A DNA stretch of 64,000 nt, taken from assembly GCA_035648415.1 (NCBI GenBank), contig DASRLO010000040.1, positions 14,113-78,112 on the forward strand, written 5' to 3'. Below, in pieces: positions 7,882 through 16,002 of this stretch. This stretch comes from DATARH01 sp035648415. Its GTDB lineage: Bacteria; Pseudomonadota; Alphaproteobacteria; ATCC43930; CGMCC-115725. The notes beneath the pieces were generated by a model. It saw only the letters and a list, made by a program, of their open reading frames with translations, was not told the DNA's origin and did not search any database. Made by a program: the position numbers and the translations under genes. Positions within the stretch are counted from its first letter, which is position 1. Each line of letters begins with the position of its first letter.

Positions 7882-9054
7882 ATGATGCACTCCTGGCATT
7901 TCAGCGAGATGGCCTATCACCCGGCCTGGCCGCAGCTGAACGAGTCGTACCGGGTGATCGTCCCGAGCCGGCTCTACGACCCGAAGATCGGCGCCGACCT
8001 CTACCACCGCTATCTCGACGAGTGGGCGCTGTGCGACGAGCTCGGCATCAACATCATGACCAACGAGCACCACGCGACGGCGACCTGCGCCGACTCGGTG
8101 TGCACGATCCCGATGGCGATCCTCGCGCGCGAGACCAAGAAGGTGCGGCTCCTCGCGCTCGGCATGCCGATCGCCAACCGCGAGAACCCGATCCGCGTCG
8201 CCGAGGAATATTCGATGCTCGACGTGATCTCGCGCGGCCGCATCGAGATGGGGTTTGTCAAGGGCGTGCCGTTCGAGATATCGCCCGCCAACTCGAACCC
8301 GGCCGATTTGATGGAGCGCTTCTGGGAGGCGCACGATTTGATCTTGAAGGCGATGACCTCGCAGGATGGGCCGTTCTCGTGGGAGGGCACGCATTTCCAC
8401 TACCGCTCGGTCAACATCTGGCCGCGCCCCTACCAGCAGCCGCACCCGCCGGTGTGGATGCCGGTCGGCAGCACCGGCAGCGCCAGCGAGGCCGCCGCGC
8501 GCGGCATCACCATCGGCGTGCTCAACACCGGCTGGGCGCGCACCCCCGGCATCTTCGACGCCTACCGCAAGAGGGCGGCCGAGACCGGGCATTCGGGCGC
8601 CCACGACAAGCTCGCCTACATGGCGCTGATCGGGGTCGGCCGCACCCGCGAGGAGGGCTGGCGCCGCGCCGACCAGATCCTCGACTACAGCCGCACCTCG
8701 GGCATCGTCGCGCCGCAATTCGCCAACCCGCCGGGCTATGTCGCGCCGGCGCTGGCGGCGCAGGCGATCAAGGGCAGCGCCACCACCGCGCGCGCCACAC
8801 GGCTGCAGACCCGCGACGGCAAGCCGATCAACCCGCGCACCGTCGGCGTCGAGGACGCGATCGGCGCCGGCCTCGTCTTCGCCGGCACCCCCGACGACGT
8901 CTGGGACCAGCTCAAATCGTTCTACGACCATGTCGGCGGCTTCGGCCACCTCCTGATGATGGCCCAAGGCGGCCACATCAGCCACGAAGACACGGTCGAC
9001 AATTTGACGCTGTTCTCGAAAGAGGTGCTGCCGCGGATGGCGGAATTGGGATGA
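7882..9054 (+). CDS. LLM-class flavin-dependent oxidoreductase
   Basis: The product of 390 residues is a luciferase-like monooxygenase with NIMTNEHHAT near the N-terminus, ISRGRIEMGFVKG, WPRPYQQPHPPVWMPVGST and a C-terminal FAGTPDDVWDQLKSFYDHVG segment. All are standard landmarks of the LLM fold. It is more distant from the enzyme at 24-1166 than a simple duplicate would be. The ATG at 7882 is chosen because GGAGAAAACACC precedes it; the longer reading frame from 7843 lacks a binding site. The physiological substrate is unknown. Confidence 0.85.
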   Translation: MMHSWHFSEMAYHPAWPQLNESYRVIVPSRLYDPKIGADLYHRYLDEWALCDELGINIMTNEHHATATCADSVCTIPMAILARETKKVRLLALGMPIANRENPIRVAEEYSMLDVISRGRIEMGFVKGVPFEISPANSNPADLMERFWEAHDLILKAMTSQDGPFSWEGTHFHYRSVNIWPRPYQQPHPPVWMPVGSTGSASEAAARGITIGVLNTGWARTPGIFDAYRKRAAETGHSGAHDKLAYMALIGVGRTREEGWRRADQILDYSRTSGIVAPQFANPPGYVAPALAAQAIKGSATTARATRLQTRDGKPINPRTVGVEDAIGAGLVFAGTPDDVWDQLKSFYDHVGGFGHLLMMAQGGHISHEDTVDNLTLFSKEVLPRMAELG

Positions 9055-9361
9055 GATGTGGCCGGCCACCGCGATTTCGATGTTCTTGCTCTCAGCCTGG
9101 CATGCCCCGTGGCATGCCCCGCCCGCGCGTCGCATACGGCCGCGGTCGGCGAGGAATTGCCGGGCTGCTACGACCCCCGACCGGCTACTTGCACTGCGCG
9201 GATTGCGCCATGTTGGGGTGACTATCAAATCGTTACCGAGGCTTGCAAACGACAGCGCGTCCATACCAATTCTGATGAATCTAGGGCGTTATCGTTCGTC
9301 CTACCGACAATCCGTGGATTATGCGGTTCAAGAGAGCCTGCCCCCCGCGTAAACGTGAGCG
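9055..9361. other. Intergenic stretch without a recognisable gene
   Basis: About 300 bases without a credible reading frame. A short direct repeat, GGCATGCCCC, occurs twice near 9100-9120. The segment from about 9200 to 9330 is A+T-rich compared with its surroundings. The left edge of the downstream tandem duplication lies near 9355. Confidence 0.6.
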
Positions 9362-9633
9362 TTACGGCCGGCGCCTGCCGTGGCGCACGCGCAGGATCAG
9401 TACGCGGTCGCCATCGACCCGGTAGCGGATAATGTAAGGGGGACAACGGTCAGTTCGCGCAACTCGGTGTCGGATACCGGACGGCCGCGATCGGGGAAAT
9501 TGGCTAGGCCGTTGCCGGCTGCGATTAGTCGGCCTGCTGTGTTTTTCGCGGCGTGCGGGTTGAACGCGCCGATATAGCGGCGGATTTCCTCCAGGTCAGC
9601 GACCGCCGCGAAGGTCCAAACGACTGTCGTCAA
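9362..9633 (-). pseudogene. ParE/RelE-type toxin, frameshifted copy
   Basis: From a TTG start at 9633 the frame reads TTVVWTFAAVADLEEIRRYI and continues to RELTVVP. It then breaks in a run of five C (minus strand, near 9437-9441) and would end after 78 residues. Adding one C restores PYIIRYRVDGDRVLILRVRH and a TAA at 9362, matching the intact copy (RELTLVYPYVIRYRI...). The gene is therefore one base short, either a real inactivating mutation or an error in the homopolymer. The start overlaps the antitoxin stop as TTGA. Confidence 0.8.
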
Positions 9634-9803
9634 CGCTTGGGCGGCGAGGGGAGTTCATCCGGAGTGCCCCAGGATTTCAGCCACTCGACAACCTCTTCGT
9701 GCGGTACTACCCGTCCCGCTTCGACATCGCCCTCAGCCTCGGCGATCGCGCGCGTCTCGGCCCCCTCATCGAGGTCGTCGAAAACGCTCTTTGGTTCGGC
9801 CAT
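9630..9803 (-). CDS. Small antitoxin paired with ParE (copy A)
   Basis: A 57-residue protein starting MAEPKSVFDDLDEG and ending LPSPPKR, with the segment DVEAGRVVPHEEVVEWLKSW. That pattern is found in short antitoxins encoded just before ParE/RelE toxins. A strong GGAGGAA lies eight bases before the ATG. Its TGA overlaps the toxin's TTG by four bases, implying translational coupling. It is a clear paralogue of the 10416-10586 gene. Its toxin is frameshifted, so this copy may act only as a spare antitoxin. Confidence 0.75.
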   Translation of the reverse strand: MAEPKSVFDDLDEGAETRAIAEAEGDVEAGRVVPHEEVVEWLKSWGTPDELPSPPKR

Positions 9804-10155
9804 CTGGTATTCCTCCGCCGGGTTATCTTACCGCACTTCGCGATGTTAAATACCTTGCGCCAACCGCCCTCGCCGCCCTCGTCGGGCGAGACAACGGCGC
9901 GGGACCGACAGAGGTTGCCTCATCGCGCCGGTATTCCGGCATCAGAAACTGCAACAGGTCGAGCACGCGCCTTATTCACGGCGCGCGCCTGCTCCTCGAG
10001 CTCGTCGATCGAGCGGGCGAGCACCGCGTAGGATGGGTTGAGCCGTGCGAAACCCATCAACCCCACAACCGACGCCGACGGTGGGTTTTCGCCCTGCTCA
10101 ACCCACCGTACGAATCCGTTCGGTAGCGCTGTCCGTTCACACCAACGCCTGAAAG
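9804..10155. other. Gene-free stretch: decayed capD 3' fragment and an inverted repeat
   Basis: Positions about 9850-10030 align with the C-terminal coding end of the CapD-like gene at 10657-10821 but carry indels and a lost stop codon, so this is debris of the duplication. Positions 10031-10115 hold paired GGTTGAG...AACCC/GGTGGGTT...AACCCACC palindromes. Nothing coding is supported. Confidence 0.7.
10031..10115. repeat. Inverted repeat pair (GATGGGTT/AACCCATC type)
   Basis: GATGGGTT...AACCCATC and GGTGGGTT...AACCCACC are two short palindromes about 50 bases apart, and the outer arms are also complementary to each other. The element begins exactly where copy A of the segmental duplication stops, so it may have taken part in the rearrangement. 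It resembles common dispersed intergenic palindromes. Confidence 0.6.
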
Positions 10156-10425
10156 TTACGGTCGGCGCCGGCCGTGCCGGACCCGCAGGATACGCACGTG
10201 GTCGGCGGCGATCCTATAGCGGATGACGTAGGGGTAAACGAGCGTCATCTCGCGCAATTGCGATCCGGGAACCGGCCGGCCACGGTTCGGAAAATTCTCC
10301 AAACTGTCGCCCGCGGCCAGGATTTCTCGGACCATGTGTTCGGCCGCGCGCGGATTAGATGGCGCGATGTAGCGGTAGATGTGTTCGATCTCTCGGAGCG
10401 CCGCAGGTGACCAAATTACCTGCAC
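10156..10425 (-). CDS. ParE/RelE-family toxin of a type II toxin-antitoxin system
   Basis: The 89-residue protein has the ParE layout: VIWSPAALREIEHIYRYIA, then a helix, PNRGRPVPGSQLREMTL, and the conserved C-terminal YVIRYRI...VRILRVRHGRR. ParE proteins poison gyrase and RelE relatives cleave ribosomal mRNA; the sequence fits the ParE side better. The GTG start at 10425 overlaps the upstream antitoxin by ten bases, so the pair forms a two-gene operon on the minus strand, downstream of and co-directional with capD. This is the intact member of the duplicated pair. Confidence 0.85.
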   Translation of the reverse strand: MQVIWSPAALREIEHIYRYIAPSNPRAAEHMVREILAAGDSLENFPNRGRPVPGSQLREMTLVYPYVIRYRIAADHVRILRVRHGRRRP

Positions 10426-10586
10426 GGGGGCGGGACAATCTCACCTTTTGCAAGTTTCAACAGCCATTTCCGCACGCTCGCATGCGGTACGCCCTTGCCC
10501 GCGTCGATCTCAGCCTCGGCCTCGGCAATAGCGCGGGCTTCGGCTTCCTCGTCGATCTCGTCGGAAATGCTCTTCGGCTCGGCCAT
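10416..10586 (-). CDS. Small antitoxin paired with ParE (copy B)
   Basis: A 56-residue protein, MAEPKSISDEIDEEAEARAI followed by AEAEAEIDAGKGVPHASVRK and a WLLKLAKGEI tail. It shares its first six residues and the overall pattern with the copy-A antitoxin. It precedes and overlaps the parE gene by ten bases, the usual order for such modules. GAGGAAAG precedes the ATG. The fold is probably a short DNA-binding segment plus a toxin-wrapping tail, but no motif proves it. Confidence 0.75.
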   Translation of the reverse strand: MAEPKSISDEIDEEAEARAIAEAEAEIDAGKGVPHASVRKWLLKLAKGEIVPPPCR

Positions 10587-10656
10587 CTGACTTTCCTCTG
10601 CGGCCGCCTATCTTATCGCACTTTCCCGAATGCTGAACACCTGGCGCCAGCCGTCC

Positions 10657-12660
10657 TCACCGCGCCCTCGTCGGACGGGGCAGCGGGGCGGGTTCGACCG
10701 AGGCTGCCGCGTCGCGCATGTATTCCGGCACCAGTCTTTGCAATAAATCGATGACGCGCGCCTCGTTCGCGGCGCGGGCCTGCTCCTCGAGCTCGTCGAT
10801 CGAGCGGGCGAGCACCGCGTAGTCGGCGGTGCGCGGCGCGGCGAGGCGCAGCGCCGGGTTGGCGGTCGGCACCGCCGCCTCGGCGTCGTGGAACAGCTCC
10901 TCGTGGAGCTTCTCGCCGGGCCTGAGGCCGGTGAACTCGATCTTGATGTCCTCTTCGGGGACGAGCCCGGCGAGGCGGATCATCTGCCGCGCCAGATCGA
11001 CGATCCGCACCGGCTCGCCCATGTCGAGCACAAAGATCTTGCCGCGCGCCGCCAGTTCGTTCGGCGGCTCGTTGCGGGCTTCGGTGGCGGAGGCTTCGAG
11101 CACCAGCTCGACCGCCTCGCGCACGGTCATGAAGAAGCGGGTAACCTCGGGGTCGGTGACGGTCAAGGGACCGCCGCCGGCGAGCTGGCGGGTGAACAGC
11201 GGCACCACCGAGCCGGTCGAGCCCAGCACGTTGCCGAACCGCACGGTGACGAAGCGGGTGCCGGCCGAGCGGGCGCCGGCCAAGCGGGCGCCCGATGGGG
11301 CGCGCCGCGCGCGCGCCACCTCGTCGAGGTCGAGCGCTTGGCAGAACGCCTCGGCGAGGCGCTTGGTCGCGCCCATCACGCTGGTCGGGTTGACCGCCTT
11401 GTCGGTGGAGATCTGCACCGCGAGGCGGGCGCCATGCGCGCGCGCCGCCTCGGCGACGTTGCGGCTGCCGATGACGTTGGTCAGCACCCCCTCGACCGGG
11501 TTCTGCTCGACCATCGGCACGTGCTTCAGCGCGGCGGCGTGGAAAACCACCTCCGGCCGCTCGGCGGCGAACACCTCGTCGAGCCGCAGGCGGTTGCGCA
11601 CATCGCCGAGCAGCGGCCGCACCGCCAGGTCGGGGAACCGCTCGCGCAGCTCCACATCGATGCTGTAGAGCAGGAATTCGCCGTTGTCGAAGAGGATGAG
11701 CCGCTCCGGCGCCAGCGCCGCGAGCTGCCGCGCGAGTTCCGACCCGATCGTGCCGCCGGCGCCGGTAACGAGCACTCGGCGGCCGCGGATCAGCCGCGCC
11801 ATCGCCTCGCGGTCGAGCACCGCTTGCGGACGCCCCAGCAAATCCTCGATCGCGATCGGCTCGATCGTGTCCGCATCGGCGAGGCCCTGGCGCAGCTCGG
11901 TCGCGCGCGGCAGGCGGGCGAGCGGGATCGCCAGCGCATCTGCCCGCTCCAAGAGGCCGCGCAGCGCCGCGCCGTCGAGGCCCTGCGTCGTGACGATTAG
12001 TTTTTGCGGGCGCGTACCGCGGCGGTCGAGGCGGGCGACGACAGTCTCAAGCTCGTCGATCGTGCCGAGCACCGGGACGCCGTAAATCTCCCGCCCGACC
12101 CGCGAACGGGTATCCGACAAGACCCCGAGCACCCGATAGACCGCGCTGCGGTCGCGCACCGTCTCGCGGATAAAGGTGTCGGCGCCGTCGCGCGCGCTCA
12201 CCAGCAACACCGGCACCGCCTGCAAACCGCCGGCGCGCTCCATCATGTGATCGAGGCCGCGATCCTTGAACAGCCGGTAGCCGAGGCGCGGGCCCCCGAG
12301 CAGCGCGATCAGCACCAGCCAATTGATCAGCAGCGTCGAGCGCGGCAGCGTCTCGAGCCGGGTGAAGATGAACATGACCGGGAGGAAAACCAGCACGGTC
12401 AGGGTCGCGGCCTTGACGATGTTGAACAGATCGGGGAGCGAGGCATAGCGCCAGATGCCGCGATAGAGGCCGGTCAGCAGGAACGCCGCCGCCGCGATGC
12501 CGGTAAACGTCACGGCGTAGAAGATCGTAAAGCGCGGCTCGTAGCGCCAAAGCTCGTCGCCAAGCCGCAAAAAGGAGGCGATCCCGAACGACAATGCCGC
12601 CATCGCGACATCGTGCAGGAAGGCCAGGAAGGAGCGGCGGGAGTTTGGTAACGGCGGCAC
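10657..12660 (-). CDS. CapD/WbpM-type polysaccharide biosynthesis protein (nucleoside-diphosphate sugar epimerase/dehydratase)
   Basis: The 667-residue protein has four N-terminal membrane segments (about 13-33, 45-67, 83-105, 112-128). A CoA-binding-like domain follows, then an extended SDR domain with TGAGGTIG near 299-306 and STDKAVNPTSVMGATKR near 418-434. The Met in place of the SDR tyrosine (SVMGATK) is characteristic of the long WbpM/CapD group, which makes UDP-4-keto-6-deoxy sugars for surface polysaccharides. The start is GTG 12660 with no clear binding site. Its last ~55 codons are duplicated in decayed form at about 9850-10030. Confidence 0.9.
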   Translation of the reverse strand: MPPLPNSRRSFLAFLHDVAMAALSFGIASFLRLGDELWRYEPRFTIFYAVTFTGIAAAAFLLTGLYRGIWRYASLPDLFNIVKAATLTVLVFLPVMFIFTRLETLPRSTLLINWLVLIALLGGPRLGYRLFKDRGLDHMMERAGGLQAVPVLLVSARDGADTFIRETVRDRSAVYRVLGVLSDTRSRVGREIYGVPVLGTIDELETVVARLDRRGTRPQKLIVTTQGLDGAALRGLLERADALAIPLARLPRATELRQGLADADTIEPIAIEDLLGRPQAVLDREAMARLIRGRRVLVTGAGGTIGSELARQLAALAPERLILFDNGEFLLYSIDVELRERFPDLAVRPLLGDVRNRLRLDEVFAAERPEVVFHAAALKHVPMVEQNPVEGVLTNVIGSRNVAEAARAHGARLAVQISTDKAVNPTSVMGATKRLAEAFCQALDLDEVARARRAPSGARLAGARSAGTRFVTVRFGNVLGSTGSVVPLFTRQLAGGGPLTVTDPEVTRFFMTVREAVELVLEASATEARNEPPNELAARGKIFVLDMGEPVRIVDLARQMIRLAGLVPEEDIKIEFTGLRPGEKLHEELFHDAEAAVPTANPALRLAAPRTADYAVLARSIDELEEQARAANEARVIDLLQRLVPEYMRDAAASVEPAPLPRPTRAR

Positions 12661-12744
12661 GCGCGGCGCGGGTTTGTCTCGGTGAGGGCCGCCATCCTAT
12701 AGCAAAATTCGGGCAACTGCGGGAAACCTCGCGGCTGCCGCGAG

Positions 12745-14985
12745 TCATTTGCTCAGGGCGACGAAGACGCCGTCCCAGGATGGGCCCGGCGGGTGGGCTT
12801 GGTAAAATCCGATGCGCTCTTCATAAAGGTCGAACAGCGCCCCCAGGCGTGGACCGTACCGCCGGCATCGGCCGAGCGCGGCGCGCGCGCCGGCCCAGTC
12901 CTGGCGGCGGTAGCATCGCAACATCGCTTCCTGGCGCGCCTCGAGCGCCCGGAATTCCGCCGACTGCGCCAATTCGGCATCGCCGAGCAGGGCATAGATG
13001 CGCACCGCGTCCGCCTTGCCCTTGACCTCGATCAGATCGAGCTCGATCGCCGCCCAGGACGGCGCCGCCTTGCGGGTGGCCTCGCCGATGATGACGTCGA
13101 CATGATACGTCTTGGTCTGCCCTTCCAGGCGCGAGGCGAGATTGACCGCATCGCCCAGCGCGGTGTAGGCGAAGCGCCGCTCGGATCCCATGTTGCCGAC
13201 GACGCATTCGCCGGTATTGATGCCGATCCCGATATGCAGCGGCGCTGAAATCCCGACCTCCGCGACCCCGTCGGCCGCGAACGACTCGTTGATGCCGCCG
13301 ATCGCCGCATTCATCGCCAGCGCCGTGGCGCAGGCTTCGTCGGCATGGTTGGGGACATCGAGCGGGGCGTTCCAGAACGCCATGATGCAATCGCCCATGT
13401 ATTTGTCGATGGTGCCGCGGCGGCTCATGATCAAATCGCTCATCGGGCTGAGGAACCCGTGGTTGATCAGGCGGCCGAGCCCGGCCGGGTTCTGCTTGAA
13501 CTGCTCGGCGATCGAGGTGAAATCGCGGATATCGCTGAACAGCAGGGTGATCTCGCGCGCTTCGCCGCCGAGCCGCAGCCGGTCGGGATGGGCGGCGAGC
13601 ATCTTGACGAATTCGGGCGCGAGGTAGTGCTCGAAAGCCGCCATCACGTGGCGCCCTTCGCGATCGACCACCCAATAGCGGAACAGCAGGATCGCCGCCA
13701 TCGCCGCGGTCAACGCGATCAGCGGCCAGACCAGAGGCAGCCAGATGCCCTGCAGGAACGCGATCTGCGCCGCACCGCACCAGGCCACCAACGGGATCAG
13801 GGCGGCGACAAGCCCGGCGCGGGTGCGCAGCCGGGTGGCGGCGGCGCCGGCCAGCGCCGCGATCAGCAAGACCGCGGCGACCACGGCGAACGAGGACGCG
13901 GTGATGTCGGTGCGGATCCAGTCGCGGTGAAGGATCGTGTCGATGATGTTGGCCATCCGCTCGGTTCCGGGCAGCATGGTGCTGCCGAACGGCGCGGCGT
14001 TGCTGTCGCTGTTGCCGATAAAGGAGGCGCCGATCAGCACGATGCGCCCGCGCAGCGCCTCGGTGGGGACCCGCCCCGCGACCAGATCGGCAAACGAGAA
14101 GGTCGGGAACGTGCCGCGCGGGCCGCGGTAGTTGATCAACAGCCGCATCGCGCGATCGGTCGGGATTTCCAGTGCGCCGATGCGCACGTAGCTGCCGAGC
14201 GCCACCGCAACCTTTGGCCACGGCACGTCGAGGTAGGTGGCCGCCGCGCGTACCGGCAGCGAGGCGATGAAATCCGCCCCCAAGGGCAGCGCCAAATAGT
14301 CGTAACGCGGCCTGCCGTCGCTGTCGTAGGCGATGTCGACATGCCCGAGCCCGGCTGCCGCCTTGGCCAATCCGGGGATCGGCAGCACCGCCGCCACCGG
14401 GCGCAGCGGGAACACCGGAGGTTGCGGGCTCCGGTCGAACTGGACGTAGCCCGCGCTGTCGGCATAGGCCGGCAACGCCGCCTCGCGCGGCCCGGTGAAG
14501 GTCAACGCCAGCGGGAACAGCACATTTCCGGCGGCGCCGATCGCCCTGGCGAACTCGGTGTCGGGAGAGCGCGAACCGAGGCGATCGAGGGCGGCTTGCA
14601 GCGCCTTCCGCTCTTCGGGCGACAGCGTGTCGCTCTCGCCGCTGGCGGCGGCGCGCAGCGTGGCCGAAACCGTCTCCTCGGGCTCGCTGAACAAGATGTC
14701 GAAGGCGATTACCTTTTCACCGGCGCTGGCGATCCGATCGACCGCCTGGGCGAAGATCGCGCGGCTGAAGGGCCACCGGCCGAGCGCCGCGAGGCTCGCA
14801 TCGTCGATCACGACCAGCGCGGTTTCCGGCCCAGCCGGCACCGGGCCGCGCAGCCGGAAGCGCAGATCGAGCGAGGCGGTCTCGAGTCCGCGCAGTTCGC
14901 TCGACCCGTAGAAATGCGCGAAAGTCATTATGAGGCCGGCCGCGATCAGCCCGACCGCCGCCTCGCGCAGACGCAGCCAGCTCAA
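12745..14985 (-). CDS. CHASE2-domain adenylate cyclase (class III)
   Basis: The 746-residue protein begins with one membrane helix and a large extracytoplasmic CHASE2 sensor (about 30-340; VVIDDASLAALGRWPFSR). Two or three further helices follow (about 360-440), then a class III cyclase domain (about 480-690). Both metal aspartates are visible (LLFSDIRDFTS and YMGDCIMAFWN). The Lys before YMGD and the Asp in YTALGDAVNLASRLE indicate ATP as substrate, giving cAMP. The FecR-domain gene lies 84 bases upstream on the same strand, an arrangement often seen with CHASE2 cyclases. A cyclic-nucleotide-gated channel is divergent. Confidence 0.92.
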   Translation of the reverse strand: MSWLRLREAAVGLIAAGLIMTFAHFYGSSELRGLETASLDLRFRLRGPVPAGPETALVVIDDASLAALGRWPFSRAIFAQAVDRIASAGEKVIAFDILFSEPEETVSATLRAAASGESDTLSPEERKALQAALDRLGSRSPDTEFARAIGAAGNVLFPLALTFTGPREAALPAYADSAGYVQFDRSPQPPVFPLRPVAAVLPIPGLAKAAAGLGHVDIAYDSDGRPRYDYLALPLGADFIASLPVRAAATYLDVPWPKVAVALGSYVRIGALEIPTDRAMRLLINYRGPRGTFPTFSFADLVAGRVPTEALRGRIVLIGASFIGNSDSNAAPFGSTMLPGTERMANIIDTILHRDWIRTDITASSFAVVAAVLLIAALAGAAATRLRTRAGLVAALIPLVAWCGAAQIAFLQGIWLPLVWPLIALTAAMAAILLFRYWVVDREGRHVMAAFEHYLAPEFVKMLAAHPDRLRLGGEAREITLLFSDIRDFTSIAEQFKQNPAGLGRLINHGFLSPMSDLIMSRRGTIDKYMGDCIMAFWNAPLDVPNHADEACATALAMNAAIGGINESFAADGVAEVGISAPLHIGIGINTGECVVGNMGSERRFAYTALGDAVNLASRLEGQTKTYHVDVIIGEATRKAAPSWAAIELDLIEVKGKADAVRIYALLGDAELAQSAEFRALEARQEAMLRCYRRQDWAGARAALGRCRRYGPRLGALFDLYEERIGFYQAHPPGPSWDGVFVALSK

Positions 14986-15069
14986 TGTTCCAGCCTACAA
15001 CGCATCCCGGCCCCTACCGGATGAGGACAGCCGGCGACCCCAAAACCGCTAGGGTGCGAGTATGCCGGT

Positions 15070-15852
15070 TCAGGGGTTGCCGCAGCTCCCGCGCGCGTAC
15101 GGCACGAAGCTGTATGGAACGGCCGCGCAGCTTGCCTTGCACGCTTCGCTTGTCAGCAGGCAGCTTCCCAGCGCGATCGATTTCTGATCGAGGCATTGGC
15201 ATAGCCCGTCGTAAAATGCGGTGCGCTCGACGAGGGCTTGCAGCTCGTCCTGGGTGATCGGCCGGACCGGGGTCGGCTTTTTATGCGCGTCGACCGATGA
15301 AGCCGACATTGGCGGGATTGTCACGGCGTTGGCGCCGGCCGGGTCGGCGAGGCTGACATTGCCGGTAACGACATAGACTTTGGTCGTCTGCCCTTCGGCG
15401 TCGACGTACCATTCGGTGCCGCGCACCGCGGCGACGCCGGTCGCGGTCTTGATCTCGAAGTTCGGCGTCTCGCCGCCGCTGCTGACCACGCTACGGACCA
15501 GGCCCTTGGACAACGACAGCTCGGCCGCCTGCCGCGAGCCCGAGGCATCGACATCGTATTTGTCGATGGTGAGCCGGGTTCCCGCCGCGATGGTGACGAT
15601 TGAACCGTCATTCATGCGCAGCCGGACCTTGGTGTCTTCGGGCGCGTCGATCGTGTCACCCGTCTCGACCGAATCGCCGACCGCGGCCGCGCGTTTCTGA
15701 GACCCGGTTTCGATGACCGGCGATCCGCTGAGGGCCAATACTTCGCCGGAAGCGGCGCTGGCGGTCGATGCCCATAGCGCGCCTAGCAGCACGAGCGCCG
15801 CCGCGGTGACCCGGGTTGTGTAGCTGTTCGAAATCGGGGTAACTCCTCTCAT
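15070..15852 (-). CDS. Secreted FecR-domain protein
   Basis: The 260-residue product has a signal peptide (hydrophobic AAALVLLGALWAS, likely cut after ASA near residue 34). A FecR domain follows: GSPVIETG, GDSVETGDTIDA, VRLRMNDGSIVTIAAGTRLT, and GVAAVRGTEWYV. The C-terminal part carries six cysteines, which could form disulfides in the periplasm. FecR-type domains relay envelope signals. Because the CHASE2 cyclase gene follows on the same strand, a joint sensory role is likely. The ATG at 15852 follows GTG; the longer reading frame upstream is an antisense shadow of the channel gene. Confidence 0.85.
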   Translation of the reverse strand: MRGVTPISNSYTTRVTAAALVLLGALWASTASAASGEVLALSGSPVIETGSQKRAAAVGDSVETGDTIDAPEDTKVRLRMNDGSIVTIAAGTRLTIDKYDVDASGSRQAAELSLSKGLVRSVVSSGGETPNFEIKTATGVAAVRGTEWYVDAEGQTTKVYVVTGNVSLADPAGANAVTIPPMSASSVDAHKKPTPVRPITQDELQALVERTAFYDGLCQCLDQKSIALGSCLLTSEACKASCAAVPYSFVPYARGSCGNP

Positions 15853-16002
15853 CACGCACGATGCTATGTGCGCCCCGCCGACATCGCAAGAGATTGGCCG
15901 TTTGCGGCTGCGCGCGGGCGTCCATGGCAGACCGCCAGCGTGCGCCGCGGGCGGGAACGAACGCTCTGTCGGCGAGCGGGTTGCGGCGATTACAATGCGC
16001 TG

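Larger units (their letters stand above)
9355..10821. repeat. Tandem segmental duplication (toxin-antitoxin pair plus capD 3' end)
   Basis: Copy A (about 9355-10030) and copy B (about 10150-10821) are homologous along their length at an offset of 783-794 bases. Both contain, on the minus strand, the C-terminal coding part of the CapD-like gene, a small antitoxin and a ParE toxin. In copy B the capD part is the real gene end; in copy A it is a decayed fragment without an open frame. The right-hand 43 bases of each copy, ending GAGCACCGCGTA, are identical, while the remainder has diverged. Confidence 0.85.

Noticed and set aside
13345..15024. 559-residue plus-strand frame antisense to the adenylate cyclase
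   Set aside because: It has no domain similarity and mirrors the cyclase codons; the cyclase on the minus strand has all expected motifs.
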